A DNA stretch of 64,000 bases from an uncultured Bacteroidota bacterium (GCA_903847205.1 CAINDA010000049.1:33265-97264); one strand, 5' to 3'; positions 23,216 to 33,587 are shown, counted from the first letter of the stretch. Program-made: numbers and translations. Notes: generated from the letters alone by a model not told the origin.

Positions 23216-24517
23216 TTACTGCAATACAATCTTTTTATAAGCAGCATTTTTATTCTCATCAATCAGCTGCATAAAATAAACTCCTTTAGACTGAGCGCTT
23301 AAATCGATTTCGAAATTTGAATTTTTTGCTTTAGATTCATATACTTTTTCTCCTGTTAAATTGTAAATAACAATGCTTACAGCTTTAGCACCTGAACTTT
23401 TAACTTGAAACTTTCCGTTATTTGGGTTTGGAAATAATACAAATGCATCGCTGGTATTAATTTCGCTGATGCCGGTGTATTGGTGAAATTCAGAGTAATC
23501 CTTTTTTGTTGAATTTCTTACAGCATGAGTTACGTGGTTCCAGTTTTGAAAAATATTTTCGGTTATGTTATTATTCCCATCGTACTGATAAATATTTTTT
23601 TGCTCATCAGTTGTGACATAAGTTGATGCGGGTTTCGACTGCTCAGTAAAATCAGTTTGATTTCCGTGAACATCATAGGTATAATTATCTTTTAAAGAAT
23701 CTTTCCATAACGTGCCGTTTGGAACTTGAGTAGTTTCACTTGCTTCTTTACAGTCAAATAAGCTGGTATATTGATACCAAACCATATTGATGTGATTACG
23801 GTAGTTTACCCAGGTTGTGCCGTTCCAATTATGCTCAATGGCACCGCTTATTTGACCTCCTGTATACGTAAAGTCAGATTTAGAAGAATTAGTCCAGGTA
23901 GTACCGCTTCCGTTTTGACCAATAGCTTGGGTTAAGTTGCCAGCGGTATAAGTGAAATCTTCTTTAAATTGGTAATTCCAGGCAGTACCAGTCCAAATTT
24001 GATACATAATTTCTGTTTGATTATTATTTGCATCGTAGGTATAATCCATTTTATAACTATTTGCCCAGGCAGTTCCGTTCCAGCTTTGAATAAGATCTTC
24101 CGTTTGATTACCATGTATATCGTATGTGAATGTATTTATTTGGCTGTTTGTATAAGAACTTCCATTCCAATAACTAGATGTATCTGAAGTTAATTTTCCA
24201 TTTCCATTGTAGATATAAACTGTTTTGTTAGGATGTACCGGGTCGCTTGAGTAATTTAACTTTAAAGTAATATTCCCCGAACTGTTATAAGTACTGCGGA
24301 TAGAATCTTGAAAATTCCAAACGCTGGCAGTAGTATCCCAATTAGAATCTACTTCTCTGCTGGGATTAAAAATGATAGAATTAATACCTCTATCTGCATT
24401 CAACTCTTGTTTATTAACGCTATTGAAAAACACTAAGCGATTCTGCCATGAAGACTGCGCCAGAATATTCAATCCCATAACGGCAAACACTAAAAATAAA
24501 AGGTAATTTTTTTTCAT
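23216..24517 (-). CDS. T9SS-exported protein with YD/WNGT repeats
   Basis: A 433-aa secreted protein. The signal peptide is MKKNYLLFLVFAVMGLNILAQ. The middle (about 110-340) is made of repeats with the pattern YDxxGNQTE, then WNGTxWxNSxKxDYTY, a YD-like architecture common in secreted Bacteroidota proteins. The C-terminal 75 residues are a type A T9SS sorting domain: FVLFPNPNNGKFQV, then VVIYNLTGEKVYES-type strands and KGVYFMQLIDENKNAAYKKIVLQ. It should be exported across the outer membrane and anchored or released by the type IX system. No catalytic motif is visible. Its YDxxGN repeats resemble those in the cytoplasmic AAA+ fusion at 8584, without implying shared function. Confidence 0.8.
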   Translation of the reverse strand: MKKNYLLFLVFAVMGLNILAQSSWQNRLVFFNSVNKQELNADRGINSIIFNPSREVDSNWDTTASVWNFQDSIRSTYNSSGNITLKLNYSSDPVHPNKTVYIYNGNGKLTSDTSSYWNGSSYTNSQINTFTYDIHGNQTEDLIQSWNGTAWANSYKMDYTYDANNNQTEIMYQIWTGTAWNYQFKEDFTYTAGNLTQAIGQNGSGTTWTNSSKSDFTYTGGQISGAIEHNWNGTTWVNYRNHINMVWYQYTSLFDCKEASETTQVPNGTLWKDSLKDNYTYDVHGNQTDFTEQSKPASTYVTTDEQKNIYQYDGNNNITENIFQNWNHVTHAVRNSTKKDYSEFHQYTGISEINTSDAFVLFPNPNNGKFQVKSSGAKAVSIVIYNLTGEKVYESKAKNSNFEIDLSAQSKGVYFMQLIDENKNAAYKKIVLQ

Positions 24518-24620
24518 GTAGTTTTAAGTTTTATTTTGTTTTCCTACTCATAAGGCTTTTCGGTACCGCCCCGTTTTTTGATAGTGGTTGCTGGTCTCCA
24601 CTTTTTATTTACTATCATTA

Positions 24621-24656
24621 AAAACCCTTCAAGTCTTTTTTAACTTGAAGGGTTTT
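24621..24656 (-). terminator. Terminator of the TlpA-like gene
   Basis: AAAACCCTTCAAGT at 24621-24634 pairs with ACTTGAAGGGTTTT at 24643-24656. On the minus strand it follows the stop of the gene at 24687 and ends in a T-run. Confidence 0.7.
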
Positions 24657-24686
24657 TTACTCCGCAGTGCTTTAACCTGCGAAGTT

Positions 24687-26135
24687 TTATTTTTTCTCTT
24701 TTTCTCTTTCCTTCTCTTTATCAAGCATGTCAATAAAATTACCCAATTGATCAGAGTCGATCCGCTTGGCTTTTATAATTTTATTTTCATCAAGCAGATA
24801 AATTACAGGAGTGCTGTAGATATCGTAAATCTTTTTGGTAACAGCCCTTTTGTATTGATCGGGTTCATGAACATTAATCCAGTTTAATTTATTTTCCCGT
24901 ATAAATTTTTTCCATTCATCGGGTTTGTCTTCAGTTTCAATGGCAAAAACCTCAACACCTTTTGCTTTTAATTTTGTTTTATATAATTCGGAAAGCTTAG
25001 GAACCTCCTTTTTACAATGGCCGCAGCCATGATCCCAAAATATAACAATAGTATATTTTGATTTAACATCATATAAAGAAACACTTTTTCCCAAAGAATC
25101 AATCATATTTACAGAGGGAGCTTTTTTGCCTAACAGCAATGGTTTTAAAGTGAAAGCTCTATTGCTGATTTTATATAACTGGGTAGAATCAACCCAGAAG
25201 GCCTGCTTGGTCATGTAATATTTTTCTACAAGGTGAACAAACACAGCATCCATACCCATAATATTGGAACTTTCGTAATTATAGGTAAGCCAGTAAACGA
25301 TATACTTAAAAACTTCCTGATTGGCTTTTGCCTTTTCAGCAAGATAATCGGCTGAAACATTAATTGAATCGGGCGTTTGTGCAGTCATTTTTTCCATAAA
25401 CTGTTTAATTTTGGTATGGAAAATCGGCGTGCGCAGCAGCCTGTCGTCGCTGAAATCAATATTATCAAAAAAATGTGCTTTGTAATAACGGTAAGCAAAT
25501 GTGGTATCTTTTTTACCGTTAGCAAATAAAGGTGCTTCAGGTATTTCAGGATCTTCCATTGCTTTAAACAATTTGGCAACAAATGTTTTAGGATTATCTT
25601 TTATAAAGTTGATTTTGTAATCCTGCACCTGCTTATCAATTACCGACATTTTATCCTGAAGTAATTTGGTGGAATCTTTATTTGTTTTGGTTGTTTTTTT
25701 ATAAAGCTCCCGCAAAGGTTCAATCTCTTTTTGTTTGCCGGCCATAAAAGTTTGATAATCATAAAAAAATTTATTTTCAACAGAACCTTTTACTTTCATG
25801 TTTTTTATATAGTCGGCAGTGTCGGTTTCAAGAGAAAAATTCTGTCCGTCGTCCATTACAAAATCAAAATACTTTTTATCAGGCGGCACAAATAAATAAA
25901 TCCCCTGAGGATACTTTTCAGTCCCTTTAAATACAACTTCTCCCTTTGCATTTACTTTCGCTGAATCTTTTATGTACTGCTTGTCTCCGTAGTAGTTTGC
26001 AAGCAGACAGGTGGAACCTTCTTTTAAACCCTTGGCGGTGATTTTAATATTGTACCCCTCAGGATTTCCAGCAGCTAAATGTGCTGAAGTAAAAACAGTT
26101 AAAATAGTAACAGTTTTAGCAAAAATTAAATTCAT
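24687..26135 (-). CDS. TlpA/ResA-like thiol-disulfide protein with DUF4369-type N-terminus
   Basis: A 482-aa exported protein. I start it at the ATG at 26135 because it gives a clean signal peptide (MNLIFAKTVTILTVFTSAHLAAG); the longer frame from 26201 adds 22 unlikely residues. An N-terminal beta-rich domain of DUF4369 type (about 25-125, with KGLKEGSTCLLANYYG) is followed by a helical region (about 130-325). The C-terminal thioredoxin domain (about 335-475) has active site Cys371-Gly-His-Cys374 (FWDHGCGHCKKEVPKL) and the cis-proline segment YSTPVIYLLDE. Such proteins reduce or isomerise disulfides in the periplasm, and Bacteroidota carry many. The partner is unknown. The last residues are a Glu/Lys-rich tail. 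Confidence 0.82.
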   Translation of the reverse strand: MNLIFAKTVTILTVFTSAHLAAGNPEGYNIKITAKGLKEGSTCLLANYYGDKQYIKDSAKVNAKGEVVFKGTEKYPQGIYLFVPPDKKYFDFVMDDGQNFSLETDTADYIKNMKVKGSVENKFFYDYQTFMAGKQKEIEPLRELYKKTTKTNKDSTKLLQDKMSVIDKQVQDYKINFIKDNPKTFVAKLFKAMEDPEIPEAPLFANGKKDTTFAYRYYKAHFFDNIDFSDDRLLRTPIFHTKIKQFMEKMTAQTPDSINVSADYLAEKAKANQEVFKYIVYWLTYNYESSNIMGMDAVFVHLVEKYYMTKQAFWVDSTQLYKISNRAFTLKPLLLGKKAPSVNMIDSLGKSVSLYDVKSKYTIVIFWDHGCGHCKKEVPKLSELYKTKLKAKGVEVFAIETEDKPDEWKKFIRENKLNWINVHEPDQYKRAVTKKIYDIYSTPVIYLLDENKIIKAKRIDSDQLGNFIDMLDKEKEREKEKK

Positions 26136-26338
26136 AACAATTGATTTTTTTTGGTTAATAATAGTAAATTTTATTTCTGAAATTATTAAAACTAAACACA
26201 ATTTTGGGTCAGTCCGTCATGGAGCAATTTTAAACCGAAAATTTTAAAACATAAAAGTATGTAAATTTATACTTTAAGAAAAACAAAAATTGTTAAAACA
26301 AATTAATAACGGGAATCAATCCTGAAGATAAAATTTTA

Positions 26339-26458
26339 ATGATCCGCCTTAATCAGGACTTAAGGCAGGAGGAGCAGCAAATCCAAGAGTCGAATATTGA
26401 ATTTAAAGAGGGCGTAAAATATGATTTTGAATCATCGGATTTTATCGCTGCTAATTAA
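26339..26458 (+). CDS. Possible 39-aa peptide in the divergent spacer
   Basis: ATG at 26339 to TAA at 26458 encodes MIRLNQDLRQEEQQIQESN followed by an acidic C-terminal part. The frame opens 12 codons earlier without another start. The composition looks protein-like, but no family or ribosome-binding site is recognised, and it may be a gene remnant or chance. The rest of the 474-bp spacer (26136-26609) is AT-rich regulatory DNA for the divergent neighbours. Confidence 0.2.
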   Translation: MIRLNQDLRQEEQQIQESNIEFKEGVKYDFESSDFIAAN

Positions 26459-26609
26459 ATTTAAATTAACTGAAGGCCCCAAAGTGTTGTAAATATTGGC
26501 GAAATTAGGATTAAGAAAAAATAAATAGATTAATTAAATTTAAAATATTTAAATTTGTCTTACATTTTTTATAAATCTCAAATTTAATTTTTAATAAAAT
26601 TCTAATTAC

Positions 26610-27659
26610 ATGAAAAAGATTTTTACATTATTATCAGGCTTTCTTTTGTTTGCTGCGTTTACTTCTAAGGGGCAGGATACCTTGCTTTATGAAGGATTTC
26701 AATTTGTTATGACAAGCTATTTGACGCATGTTACCAGCCCTCCTCCCGGAAATACCGTTGATTCACTATGGTATGATTACGATGCAGATCAATTAGCCGA
26801 CGGCTCCGGAAGTTCAAAACCAAGGGAAATGGATTTTTGGCAGATCAGAGCTTTAGCTGATACAAATCTTTACGATATGCATGGTGACACAAATATAGTT
26901 ATGGCAGCTAGTTCATGGTTTGGTTCTCCTGGTCAGGCTGATAACTGGCTTATAACAAAAAATATTCAGCTGGGAGCGCATGATACGCTATTTTGGAAAT
27001 CAGCACCAAGTGAATTACCACGCTATTTAGATGGCTACGAAGTAAAAATTTCTACTACTACAAATGATGACATTTCATTTCACACAGTGCTTTTCACCGC
27101 TGCTGAAATGACCGCCGTTTCTGCTGTTCCTCACGATTCAGCCATATTTGCGAATCACACTTTTTCTTCGCCTGGCATTGTGCATGGCTTAGACGGGCAT
27201 TATATTCAGTCAGGAGTAACAGCAACCAGCCCATATACAGGGATGCTCAGACCTTTTTCTGTACCGTTAGATGCTTATGCCAATCAAAATGTTTTTATTG
27301 CATTTCACCACAATTCGTATGATGATAATTTAATAACATTTGATGACATTTTAATCCGCGGAACTCCTAAAAATCCAGTTGCAGGAATAAGCGAAAATAA
27401 AGCCGCAATAGCTTTAAATATTTTCCCAAACCCTTCTAATGACAATGCTCAGTTAAACTTCGAACTAGCTTCTGAAACAGCCGTGATTATCAGCGTAAGC
27501 GATATAACTGGTAAATCGGTTTATTCAGAAAATAAAGGTACATTAACTCAAGGGCGTCATTTTGCAATGATTAATTCTGCTTCTTTATCTAAAGGTTTCT
27601 ATACTGTTGCTGTGCAGACTAACAATGGCAGAAGTACTGCAAAATTAATTGTTGAATAA
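26610..27659 (+). CDS. T9SS-exported protein with choice-of-anchor J-like domain
   Basis: A 349-aa secreted protein with signal peptide MKKIFTLLSGFLLFAAFTSKGQ. Residues about 23-255 resemble the cleaved-adhesin/choice-of-anchor J beta-sandwich: it opens with DTLLYEGFQF, has ADNWLITKNIQLGAHDTLFWKS, and closes with NVFIAFHHNSYDDNLITFDDILI. The C-terminal 80 residues are a type A T9SS sorting domain (LNIFPNPSNDNAQLNF, ISVSDITGKSVYSEN, KGFYTVAVQTNNGRSTAKLIVE). No peptidase motif is present, so it is probably an extracellular binding or structural protein. A TAAATTTG element at 26550-26557 fits a -7 box about 50 bases before the start. Confidence 0.8.
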   Translation: MKKIFTLLSGFLLFAAFTSKGQDTLLYEGFQFVMTSYLTHVTSPPPGNTVDSLWYDYDADQLADGSGSSKPREMDFWQIRALADTNLYDMHGDTNIVMAASSWFGSPGQADNWLITKNIQLGAHDTLFWKSAPSELPRYLDGYEVKISTTTNDDISFHTVLFTAAEMTAVSAVPHDSAIFANHTFSSPGIVHGLDGHYIQSGVTATSPYTGMLRPFSVPLDAYANQNVFIAFHHNSYDDNLITFDDILIRGTPKNPVAGISENKAAIALNIFPNPSNDNAQLNFELASETAVIISVSDITGKSVYSENKGTLTQGRHFAMINSASLSKGFYTVAVQTNNGRSTAKLIVE

Positions 27660-27674
27660 TTAATTTTTCTATAA

Positions 27675-27712
27675 AAAAAATCCCCGCAGTAATTTTACTG
27701 CGGGGATTTTTT
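27675..27712. terminator. Bidirectional terminator
   Basis: AAAAAATCCCCGCAGTAA is followed almost at once by its complement and a T-run. It lies between the T9SS protein gene and the convergent prfC gene and can end both transcripts. Confidence 0.8.
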
Positions 27713-27738
27713 ATTTATTTATGTGCCTGAAAAAGATT

Positions 27739-29328
27739 TTAATTTTCTTTAAACTCAGAGATAAAATGAAATTGTAAAGCCGGGTTTTTTTCCTGAGCCA
27801 TTTGCAGCGCCCATGCGGATTCCGCTAAAAAAACAGGTCTGCCTTCTTTATCTGAAGCCATATGATGTGATTTTTCAAAGATAAATTCTTCTAGTTTTTT
27901 CTTGTCTTTACTGCTTACCCAGCAGGCTTTAAAAAGAGAGATATGTTCAAAATTACAGGATGCCGCATATTCACTTTTCAAACGGTGCTGTATAACTTCA
28001 AACTGGAGGGCTCCAACGGTGCCAAGCACTTTACGGTTATCGGTTTTCTTGGTAAACAGCTGTGCAACACCTTCGTCGGTTAACTGTTCTAAGCCTTTAT
28101 TTAATTGTTTTGTTTTTAAGGGATCAGCATTAACAACATATCTGAACAGTTCCGGGGAAAATTGCGGTATCCCTTTATAATTCATTTTCTCTCCTTCTGT
28201 AAGCGTATCCCCGATTTTGAAATTGCCGGAATCATATAAGCCGATTATATCGCCTGGATAGGCTTCGTCCACTACACTTTTTTCCTGAGCCATAAAAGCA
28301 GTAGGGTTCGAAAATTTCATTGTCCGGTTTTCACGGACATGATAATAATTTTTATTCCGCTCAAATTTACCAGAGCATACACGTAAAAAAGCAATCCTGT
28401 CGCGGTGTTTTGGATCTAAATTGGCATGTATCTTGAAAACGAAACCGCTGAAATTTTTATCATCGGGTTTGATTATTCTTACGTCTGTTTCTCTTGGGCG
28501 GGGAGGGGGAGCTATTTTAATAAATCCGTCTAACAGTTCGCGCACTCCGAAATTATTTACAGCACTTCCGAAAAACACCGGCGAAATCATTGCTTCCAAA
28601 TAATCTTCTCTTTCAAATTCAGAGTAAACCCCCTCTATTAATTCCACATCGTGGCGTAGTGTATTGGCAAAATCTTCGCCGATAATTTCATCAATAGTAC
28701 CGTCATTCAAATCCTTAATTTCAAATGAATTATCGGATGTCTGCTTTTCACCCTGATTAAAAAGAATCAAACTTTTTTCATACAAATTATAAACGCCTTT
28801 AAATGTTTTACCAATACTGATCGGCCATGTCAACGGACGGAGATCAATCCGCAGTTCTTTTTCAATTTCATCCAATAAATCAAAAGGGTTTTTTCCTTCA
28901 CGATCCAGCTTATTGATAAATACAATTACAGGAGTATTTCGCATACGGCATACTTCAAGCAGTTTGCGTGTCTGGGGTTCAACGCCTTTTGCGCAGTCAA
29001 TCACCATTATTACACTGTCCACTGCCGTGAGTGTGCGATACGTATCTTCTGCAAAATCCTCGTGGCCGGGGGTATCCAATAAATTTATTTTAACGCCTTT
29101 ATATTCAAAACCCATAACCGATGTAGCTACAGAAATACCACGCTGACGCTCTATTTCCATAAAATCGGACGTAGCGTGTTTTTTTATTTTGTTTGATTTA
29201 ACAGCACCCGCAGTTTGGATAGCGCCTCCGAATAAAAGTAATTTTTCAGTTAATGTAGTTTTACCTGCATCTGGGTGGGATATTATACCAAAAGTTCTCC
29301 GTCTTTCTATTTCTTCTTTTATTGTCAT
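27739..29328 (-). CDS. prfC: Peptide chain release factor 3
   Basis: A 529-aa cytoplasmic translational GTPase, the usual RF3 length. G1 is [13 protein letters not shown], the switch I threonine lies in [12 protein letters not shown]3 is [16 protein letters not shown], and G4 is INKLDRE. The RF3 signature [14 protein letters not shown] and the C-terminal segment [22 protein letters not shown] are present. RF3 recycles RF1/RF2 after peptide release by binding the ribosome with GTP. It appears monocistronic, with a terminator 26 bp after its stop. The 250 bp upstream (29329-29581) contain the rplS terminator and no other gene that I can support. Confidence 0.95.
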   Translation of the reverse strand: MTIKEEIERRRTFGIISHPDAGKTTLTEKLLLFGGAIQTAGAVKSNKIKKHATSDFMEIERQRGISVATSVMGFEYKGVKINLLDTPGHEDFAEDTYRTLTAVDSVIMVIDCAKGVEPQTRKLLEVCRMRNTPVIVFINKLDREGKNPFDLLDEIEKELRIDLRPLTWPISIGKTFKGVYNLYEKSLILFNQGEKQTSDNSFEIKDLNDGTIDEIIGEDFANTLRHDVELIEGVYSEFEREDYLEAMISPVFFGSAVNNFGVRELLDGFIKIAPPPRPRETDVRIIKPDDKNFSGFVFKIHANLDPKHRDRIAFLRVCSGKFERNKNYYHVRENRTMKFSNPTAFMAQEKSVVDEAYPGDIIGLYDSGNFKIGDTLTEGEKMNYKGIPQFSPELFRYVVNADPLKTKQLNKGLEQLTDEGVAQLFTKKTDNRKVLGTVGALQFEVIQHRLKSEYAASCNFEHISLFKACWVSSKDKKKLEEFIFEKSHHMASDKEGRPVFLAESAWALQMAQEKNPALQFHFISEFKEN

Positions 29329-29530
29329 TGTATTTTATTTAAGAAACTCTATAATTGCGGGTTGCCGGCCTAGCCTTTCAAAGGGGGTGCGATGACTTTC
29401 CTGTGTACTTCGGCAATCCTCACTATGCCTGCATGCACTTCACAAATTTCAAATCTTTATTCATAATTGCTTTTAAGATCAAAACCTGCCTTGTTCAAGC
29501 CTAAGCCTGGATTAGGAAAGGTTACAAATA

Positions 29531-29563
29531 AAAAAACCCCATCCGTTTCGGAAAGGGTTTTTT
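29531..29563 (-). terminator. Terminator of rplS
   Basis: An outer stem AAAAAACCC/GGGTTTTTT and an inner TCCG/CGGA stem form a hairpin just after the rplS stop, with a T-run on the minus strand. Confidence 0.75.
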
Positions 29564-29581
29564 ATTAATATTTTAATAAAA

Positions 29582-29932
29582 TTATTGTTTTTTTTCAGAG
29601 ATACGGGCAGCTTTACCAGTTAAGCCTCTCAAGTAGAACATACGGGCTCTGCGGACAACACCAACTTTGTTTACTTCAATTTTGTCAATGTATGGAGAGT
29701 GGATTGGGAATACACGCTCTACACCAACAGAGTTACTCATTTTACGAACTGTAAAACTTTCGGTTATTCCAGAACCTTTACGCTGGATAACAACTCCTTG
29801 GTATTGCTGAACGCGTTCTTTTTCGCCTTCTTTAATTTTATAATGAATAGTAACGGTATCTCCAGCTTTAAACTTTGGATGATTTGCTTTTGCTGACAAC
29901 TGCTCCTCTGCGTATTTTAGTAAACGGCTCAT
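29582..29932 (-). CDS. rplS: Ribosomal protein L19
   Basis: A 116-aa protein with the L19 core: [29 protein letters not shown], then [28 protein letters not shown] and the C-terminal [20 protein letters not shown]19 sits at the 30S-50S interface. In many bacteria rplS follows trmD directly; here trmD lies 3 kb away on the same strand, separated by two other genes. A TATATTTG element upstream supports independent transcription. Confidence 0.95.
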   Translation of the reverse strand: MSRLLKYAEEQLSAKANHPKFKAGDTVTIHYKIKEGEKERVQQYQGVVIQRKGSGITESFTVRKMSNSVGVERVFPIHSPYIDKIEVNKVGVVRRARMFYLRGLTGKAARISEKKQ

Positions 29933-29989
29933 AAACTTTGATTTTTAACTATTTAGTTAGATTCTTCCCTGAAACTTTCAAAATGATTG

Positions 29990-29997
29990 CAAATATA
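29990..29997 (-). promoter_or_regulatory. -7-like element for rplS
   Basis: Read on the minus strand this is TATATTTG, a full match to TAnnTTTG, 58 bases before the rplS start. No clear -33 TTTG. The 302-bp spacer 29933-30234 also holds a TATATTTG on the plus strand (30208-30215) for the divergent TPR gene and nothing else that I recognise. Confidence 0.45.
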
Positions 29998-30234
29998 GTT
30001 TATTTTTTCAGATTGAAAAGCTTTCTGTGAAAATATTTTTTTTAATACTGATCCAGCTTTTTAAAGAGGTATAATCAGAATGGTAAAAAGGCGCATATTA
30101 ATAAACCGATAAATTTATATTTTCTGTCCCATATTTTACGCATGCTGATGGTTTCTGAAGTGATAAATAAAAAACAATATCACATGCGCTGCTCTTGGTA
30201 ATAATTATATATTTGCATACAAAATAAAATTAAA

Positions 30235-31365
30235 ATGAAAAATCTAAAAACCTATCGTCTGCCCTTCGTTGCAGCGATTTTTCTCCTTTTGCCTTTTGCG
30301 GTATTTTCTCAGAAAGATGCTGAAAGTTTTTTAAAAAAAGGTATTGCTGAATCTAGTGCAGGTAAATACCAGGAAGCGATTTCAGACTTTGATAAAGCAA
30401 TAAAAATTAATGGCGAAGACCCAACATACTATTTTATGCGGGCAGCTGCAAAGAATGAAATAGAAGATCATAAAGGCGCCATTGCTGATTATACACTAGC
30501 TATTGAAATGAAAGCCGATTATGCAGAAGCATTCTTTTACAGGGCATACACGAAGGACATTATTGAAGATTACCAGGGTGCAATAAAGGATTACGACAGG
30601 GCAATTAAAATCAATCCTGATTACCTTCAGGCGTATTATAACCGGGCAACAGCAAAAGATAAAACAGGTGATTTCTCTGGTGCTGTTGAGGATTACAGCC
30701 ATGCAATACTTTCTAAACCCGATTATTTTACTTATTTGCACAGAGGCAATTCACAATATGAACAAAAGGATTACGCTGGTGCAATTGCCGATTATAACCG
30801 TGCAATGGATGTGAATGCCAATGATGCTGAGGCTTATCTTTTTAGAGGCTATGCAAAAAACGGCTTAAAGGATTATGCAGGTGCAAAATTAGATTTTGAA
30901 AAAGTATTGGATTTGAGACCGGATGATTCTAAAGCAATTAATGGAAAAGCACTTTCTGAGATCGGTTTGAACAATTTTAAAGCGGCTTTTCATGACCTTA
31001 ATTATGTAATTGATTTAAAATGGGATTATGCTGAACCATATTTCAGCAGGGCTTTTGCGAGGAGCGAGCTGGAAGACTATGCACTGGCATTAATTGATTT
31101 AAATAAAGCAATTGAGTTAAAACCTGATTTTTATGAAGCTTATAATCTGCGCGGGGAAGTTAAAAGCAAATTGAATGATAAAAGCGAGACTGCGGATTTT
31201 AATAAAGCAATTGAATTAAAGCCGGAATTTGGAACTGCATATTACAACCGTGGAATTTCCAAAACAAAAACCGGAGATAAAGAAGGCGCCTGCGTTGATT
31301 TTAACAAAGCTCTCAAACTTGGTGTTGTTAAGGCAGAAGACATTATTAAAGAATATTGCAAATAA
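30235..31365 (+). CDS. Exported TPR-repeat protein
   Basis: A 376-aa protein with signal peptide MKNLKTYRLPFVAAIFLLLPFAVFSQ and about ten tetratricopeptide repeats of 34 residues filling the rest (for example YQEAISDFDKAIKINGEDP, YQGAIKDYDRAIKINPDY, YAGAIADYNRAMDVNANDA). TPR superhelices bind partner proteins. Export to the periplasm or outer membrane is inferred from the signal peptide. It has no enzymatic domain and ends KEGACVDFNKALKLGV, a common closing repeat. A TATATTTG -7 element at 30208-30215 places transcription start close to the ATG. The partner is unknown. Confidence 0.85.
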   Translation: MKNLKTYRLPFVAAIFLLLPFAVFSQKDAESFLKKGIAESSAGKYQEAISDFDKAIKINGEDPTYYFMRAAAKNEIEDHKGAIADYTLAIEMKADYAEAFFYRAYTKDIIEDYQGAIKDYDRAIKINPDYLQAYYNRATAKDKTGDFSGAVEDYSHAILSKPDYFTYLHRGNSQYEQKDYAGAIADYNRAMDVNANDAEAYLFRGYAKNGLKDYAGAKLDFEKVLDLRPDDSKAINGKALSEIGLNNFKAAFHDLNYVIDLKWDYAEPYFSRAFARSELEDYALALIDLNKAIELKPDFYEAYNLRGEVKSKLNDKSETADFNKAIELKPEFGTAYYNRGISKTKTGDKEGACVDFNKALKLGVVKAEDIIKEYCK

Positions 31366-31403
31366 TATTTTCTTCTTTCTGGAAATTTAGTGATTGGCTT
31401 CAA

Positions 31404-32834
31404 TTATTTTCCTAAAAAATCTTTATACCATAGACCGGAATCTTTCACAATTCGCTGCTGTGTTTTAAAATCAATATGAACCAGCCCGAATCTGGGTTTG
31501 AAGCCTTCTGCCCACTCAAAATTATCCATAAAACTCCAGCAGAAATAGCCGCCCACATTTACACCTTCATTTTTTGCTTTGAGTACCTGTTCTAAATATT
31601 TTTTTAGAAAATCGGTTCTTTTTATATCCTGAATTTTTCCGTCTTCAACAGTATCTTCAAATGCAGCGCCGTTTTCGGTAATAATTATTTTGGGCATATT
31701 CGGGTAGGCTGCATACTTTTTCAGCAAGTGATAAATTCCTTCAGGATATACTTCCCAGCCGTTTTCTGTAATTTCTGCTCCGCGCTTTTTTGCGGGAACA
31801 GGCAATCCGTGCAGGTATGGTATCAAAGCATTGCCTTTCACAATTTCCCTGGTATAGTTCTGAAGGCCTATAAAATCAAAATCAAATTTCATTTTTTCGG
31901 TATCACCGGGCAGCATGTATTTTTCTATCTTTTTTAATACTGGCAGATCATTTACCGGATAACCCATTCCTAAAGCAGGTTCTAGAAAAAGTCTGTTAAC
32001 AAAGGCATCGAACCTTTTAACACTTTTAAGATGTTTCGGTTTGTTTTTTATTCCTTCAATATAGGAACACGAAAAAGTAGTGCCGATATTGGCATCTTTC
32101 ACATTCCGCCTGATTATTCGTCCGCCCTCGGCCTGGCATATTGTGGTGTGATGTGCTGCAGGAAAAAATCTTTTCAATCCTTTATGCCCCGGAGCATGAA
32201 TGCCGAAAAGGTATCCCACGGCAGTGTAGCTTAAAGGTTCATTAAGCACCATCCAATTTTTTACTTTAAGCCCGTATGCTTTTGTGACAAAATCAGCATA
32301 CTCTGTAAACCATTTGATAACTTCTCTGTTAGTCCAGCCTCCTTTATCTTCCAGCTTCTGTGGTAAATCCCAATGATAAAGCGTAATCCATGGCTGGATG
32401 CCATTTTTAATGCAGCAGTCAATTACTTTGTGGTAGAAATCAACGCCGGCTTGGTTTATCTCACCTGTGCCATTCGGAAAAATCCGCGGCCACGAAATTG
32501 AAAACCTGAAAACTTTCAGGTTCATACTTTTCATTAAGAGAATGTCCTGCTCAAAATGGTGGTAAAAATCACAGGCTTCATCGCCGGTTTCACCGGTTTT
32601 TATTTTTCCTTTGGTATGAGAAAATTTATCCCAGATGGATTCGCCTTTCCCATCAACGTTCCTGGCTCCTTCTATTTGATATGCGGCGGTTGCAGCTCCC
32701 CAGAGAAAATCGCTGCCGAACATTGATGCTTTGAGTTCAGGATTCAGGAAAGGTTCAGAGGCTTTTAAATAAGGGGCCGAAAGGATTCCGGCTCCTAAAA
32801 TACTTATCGCTTTAAGATATTCTCTTCGATTCAT
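31404..32834 (-). CDS. GH1 family beta-glucosidase, exported
   Basis: A 476-aa enzyme. The GH1 signature FLWGAATAAYQIEGA is at 44-57. The acid/base Glu199 lies in VLNEPL and the nucleophile Glu387 in IITENGA. YHWDLPQ and WSFMDNFEWAEGF complete the glucose-binding subsite. It should hydrolyse beta-glucosides or beta-galactosides with retention. The N-terminus MNRREYLKAISILGAGILSAPYLKA has a twin-arginine-like RR motif and hydrophobic core, so export by Tat is likely. It is convergent with the TPR gene (38 bp apart). No SusC/SusD pair or regulator is nearby, so it does not belong to a visible polysaccharide-utilisation locus. Confidence 0.9.
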   Translation of the reverse strand: MNRREYLKAISILGAGILSAPYLKASEPFLNPELKASMFGSDFLWGAATAAYQIEGARNVDGKGESIWDKFSHTKGKIKTGETGDEACDFYHHFEQDILLMKSMNLKVFRFSISWPRIFPNGTGEINQAGVDFYHKVIDCCIKNGIQPWITLYHWDLPQKLEDKGGWTNREVIKWFTEYADFVTKAYGLKVKNWMVLNEPLSYTAVGYLFGIHAPGHKGLKRFFPAAHHTTICQAEGGRIIRRNVKDANIGTTFSCSYIEGIKNKPKHLKSVKRFDAFVNRLFLEPALGMGYPVNDLPVLKKIEKYMLPGDTEKMKFDFDFIGLQNYTREIVKGNALIPYLHGLPVPAKKRGAEITENGWEVYPEGIYHLLKKYAAYPNMPKIIITENGAAFEDTVEDGKIQDIKRTDFLKKYLEQVLKAKNEGVNVGGYFCWSFMDNFEWAEGFKPRFGLVHIDFKTQQRIVKDSGLWYKDFLGK

Positions 32835-32912
32835 TTATTGCAGCTCAATTTAAGATGGAATAAGTCGGGGCTTAATGTATTGCTGATGGATTGAGGTGTT
32901 TTAAAAATTTTA

Positions 32913-33587
32913 TTATTCCAAAATATCAGGCCTGCGTTGTTTTGTACGTTCAAGGCTTTGTTCATGCCTCCACTCTTCAATATTTTTGGTATGTCCTGAT
33001 AAAAGTACGTCAGGCACTTTCCATCCATTGAATTCTGCAGGGCGTGTATATACAGGCGGTGCAAGTAAATTGTCCTGGAAAGAGTCGGTTAAAGCGGATG
33101 TTTCATCTGAGATAGCGCCGGGAATAATTCTGATAATGCTGTCGCAGATTACTGCAGCTGCAAGTTCCCCGCCGGAAAGTACATAGTCGCCGATGGAAAT
33201 TTCTTTGGTGATTAAATGCTCGCGCACACGCTCATCCACGCCTTTGTAATGTCCGCAAAGGATAATGATATTATTTAATGTTGAAAGATGATTCGACATT
33301 TTTTGGTTCAGTAATTCCCCGTCGGGACTGGTATAAATTACTTCATCATAGGTGCGCTGACTTTTCAAAGCATTGATGCAGTTAGCAATAGGCTCAATAC
33401 CCATCACCATTCCGGCACCGCCGCCAAAAGCATAATCGTCAACACTCTTTTGTTTATGTGTAGAATAATCACGGAGGTTAATCAGGTTAACTTCAGCCAA
33501 TCCTTTTTCAATTGCACGTTTTAAAATACTATGCTGGAAAGGACTTTCCAGTAATTGAGGCAAAACGGTAATAATATCTATACGCAT
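32913..33587 (-). CDS. trmD: tRNA (guanine-N1)-methyltransferase
   Basis: A 224-aa SPOUT methyltransferase that makes m1G37 in tRNAs from S-adenosylmethionine. Visible: [17 protein letters not shown] at the N-terminus, [38 protein letters not shown] and [16 protein letters not shown] (the deep trefoil knot), and [22 protein letters not shown]. The usual neighbours rpsP and rimM are absent. A TAACTTTG element (minus strand, 33592-33599) lies only five bases before the ATG, so the mRNA could be leaderless or nearly so. Confidence 0.95.
   Translation of the reverse strand: MRIDIITVLPQLLESPFQHSILKRAIEKGLAEVNLINLRDYSTHKQKSVDDYAFGGGAGMVMGIEPIANCINALKSQRTYDEVIYTSPDGELLNQKMSNHLSTLNNIIILCGHYKGVDERVREHLITKEISIGDYVLSGGELAAAVICDSIIRIIPGAISDETSALTDSFQDNLLAPPVYTRPAEFNGWKVPDVLLSGHTKNIEEWRHEQSLERTKQRRPDILE

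Noticed and set aside
29329..29530. A possible small gene or RNA between prfC and the rplS terminator
   Set aside because: No open frame with a plausible start, no recognised RNA structure and no promoter match was found; it appears to be a plain spacer.
32831..33064. A 77-codon minus-strand frame overlapping the 3' end of trmD
   Set aside because: It lies largely inside trmD in another frame, with no family match or spacing that suggests a gene.
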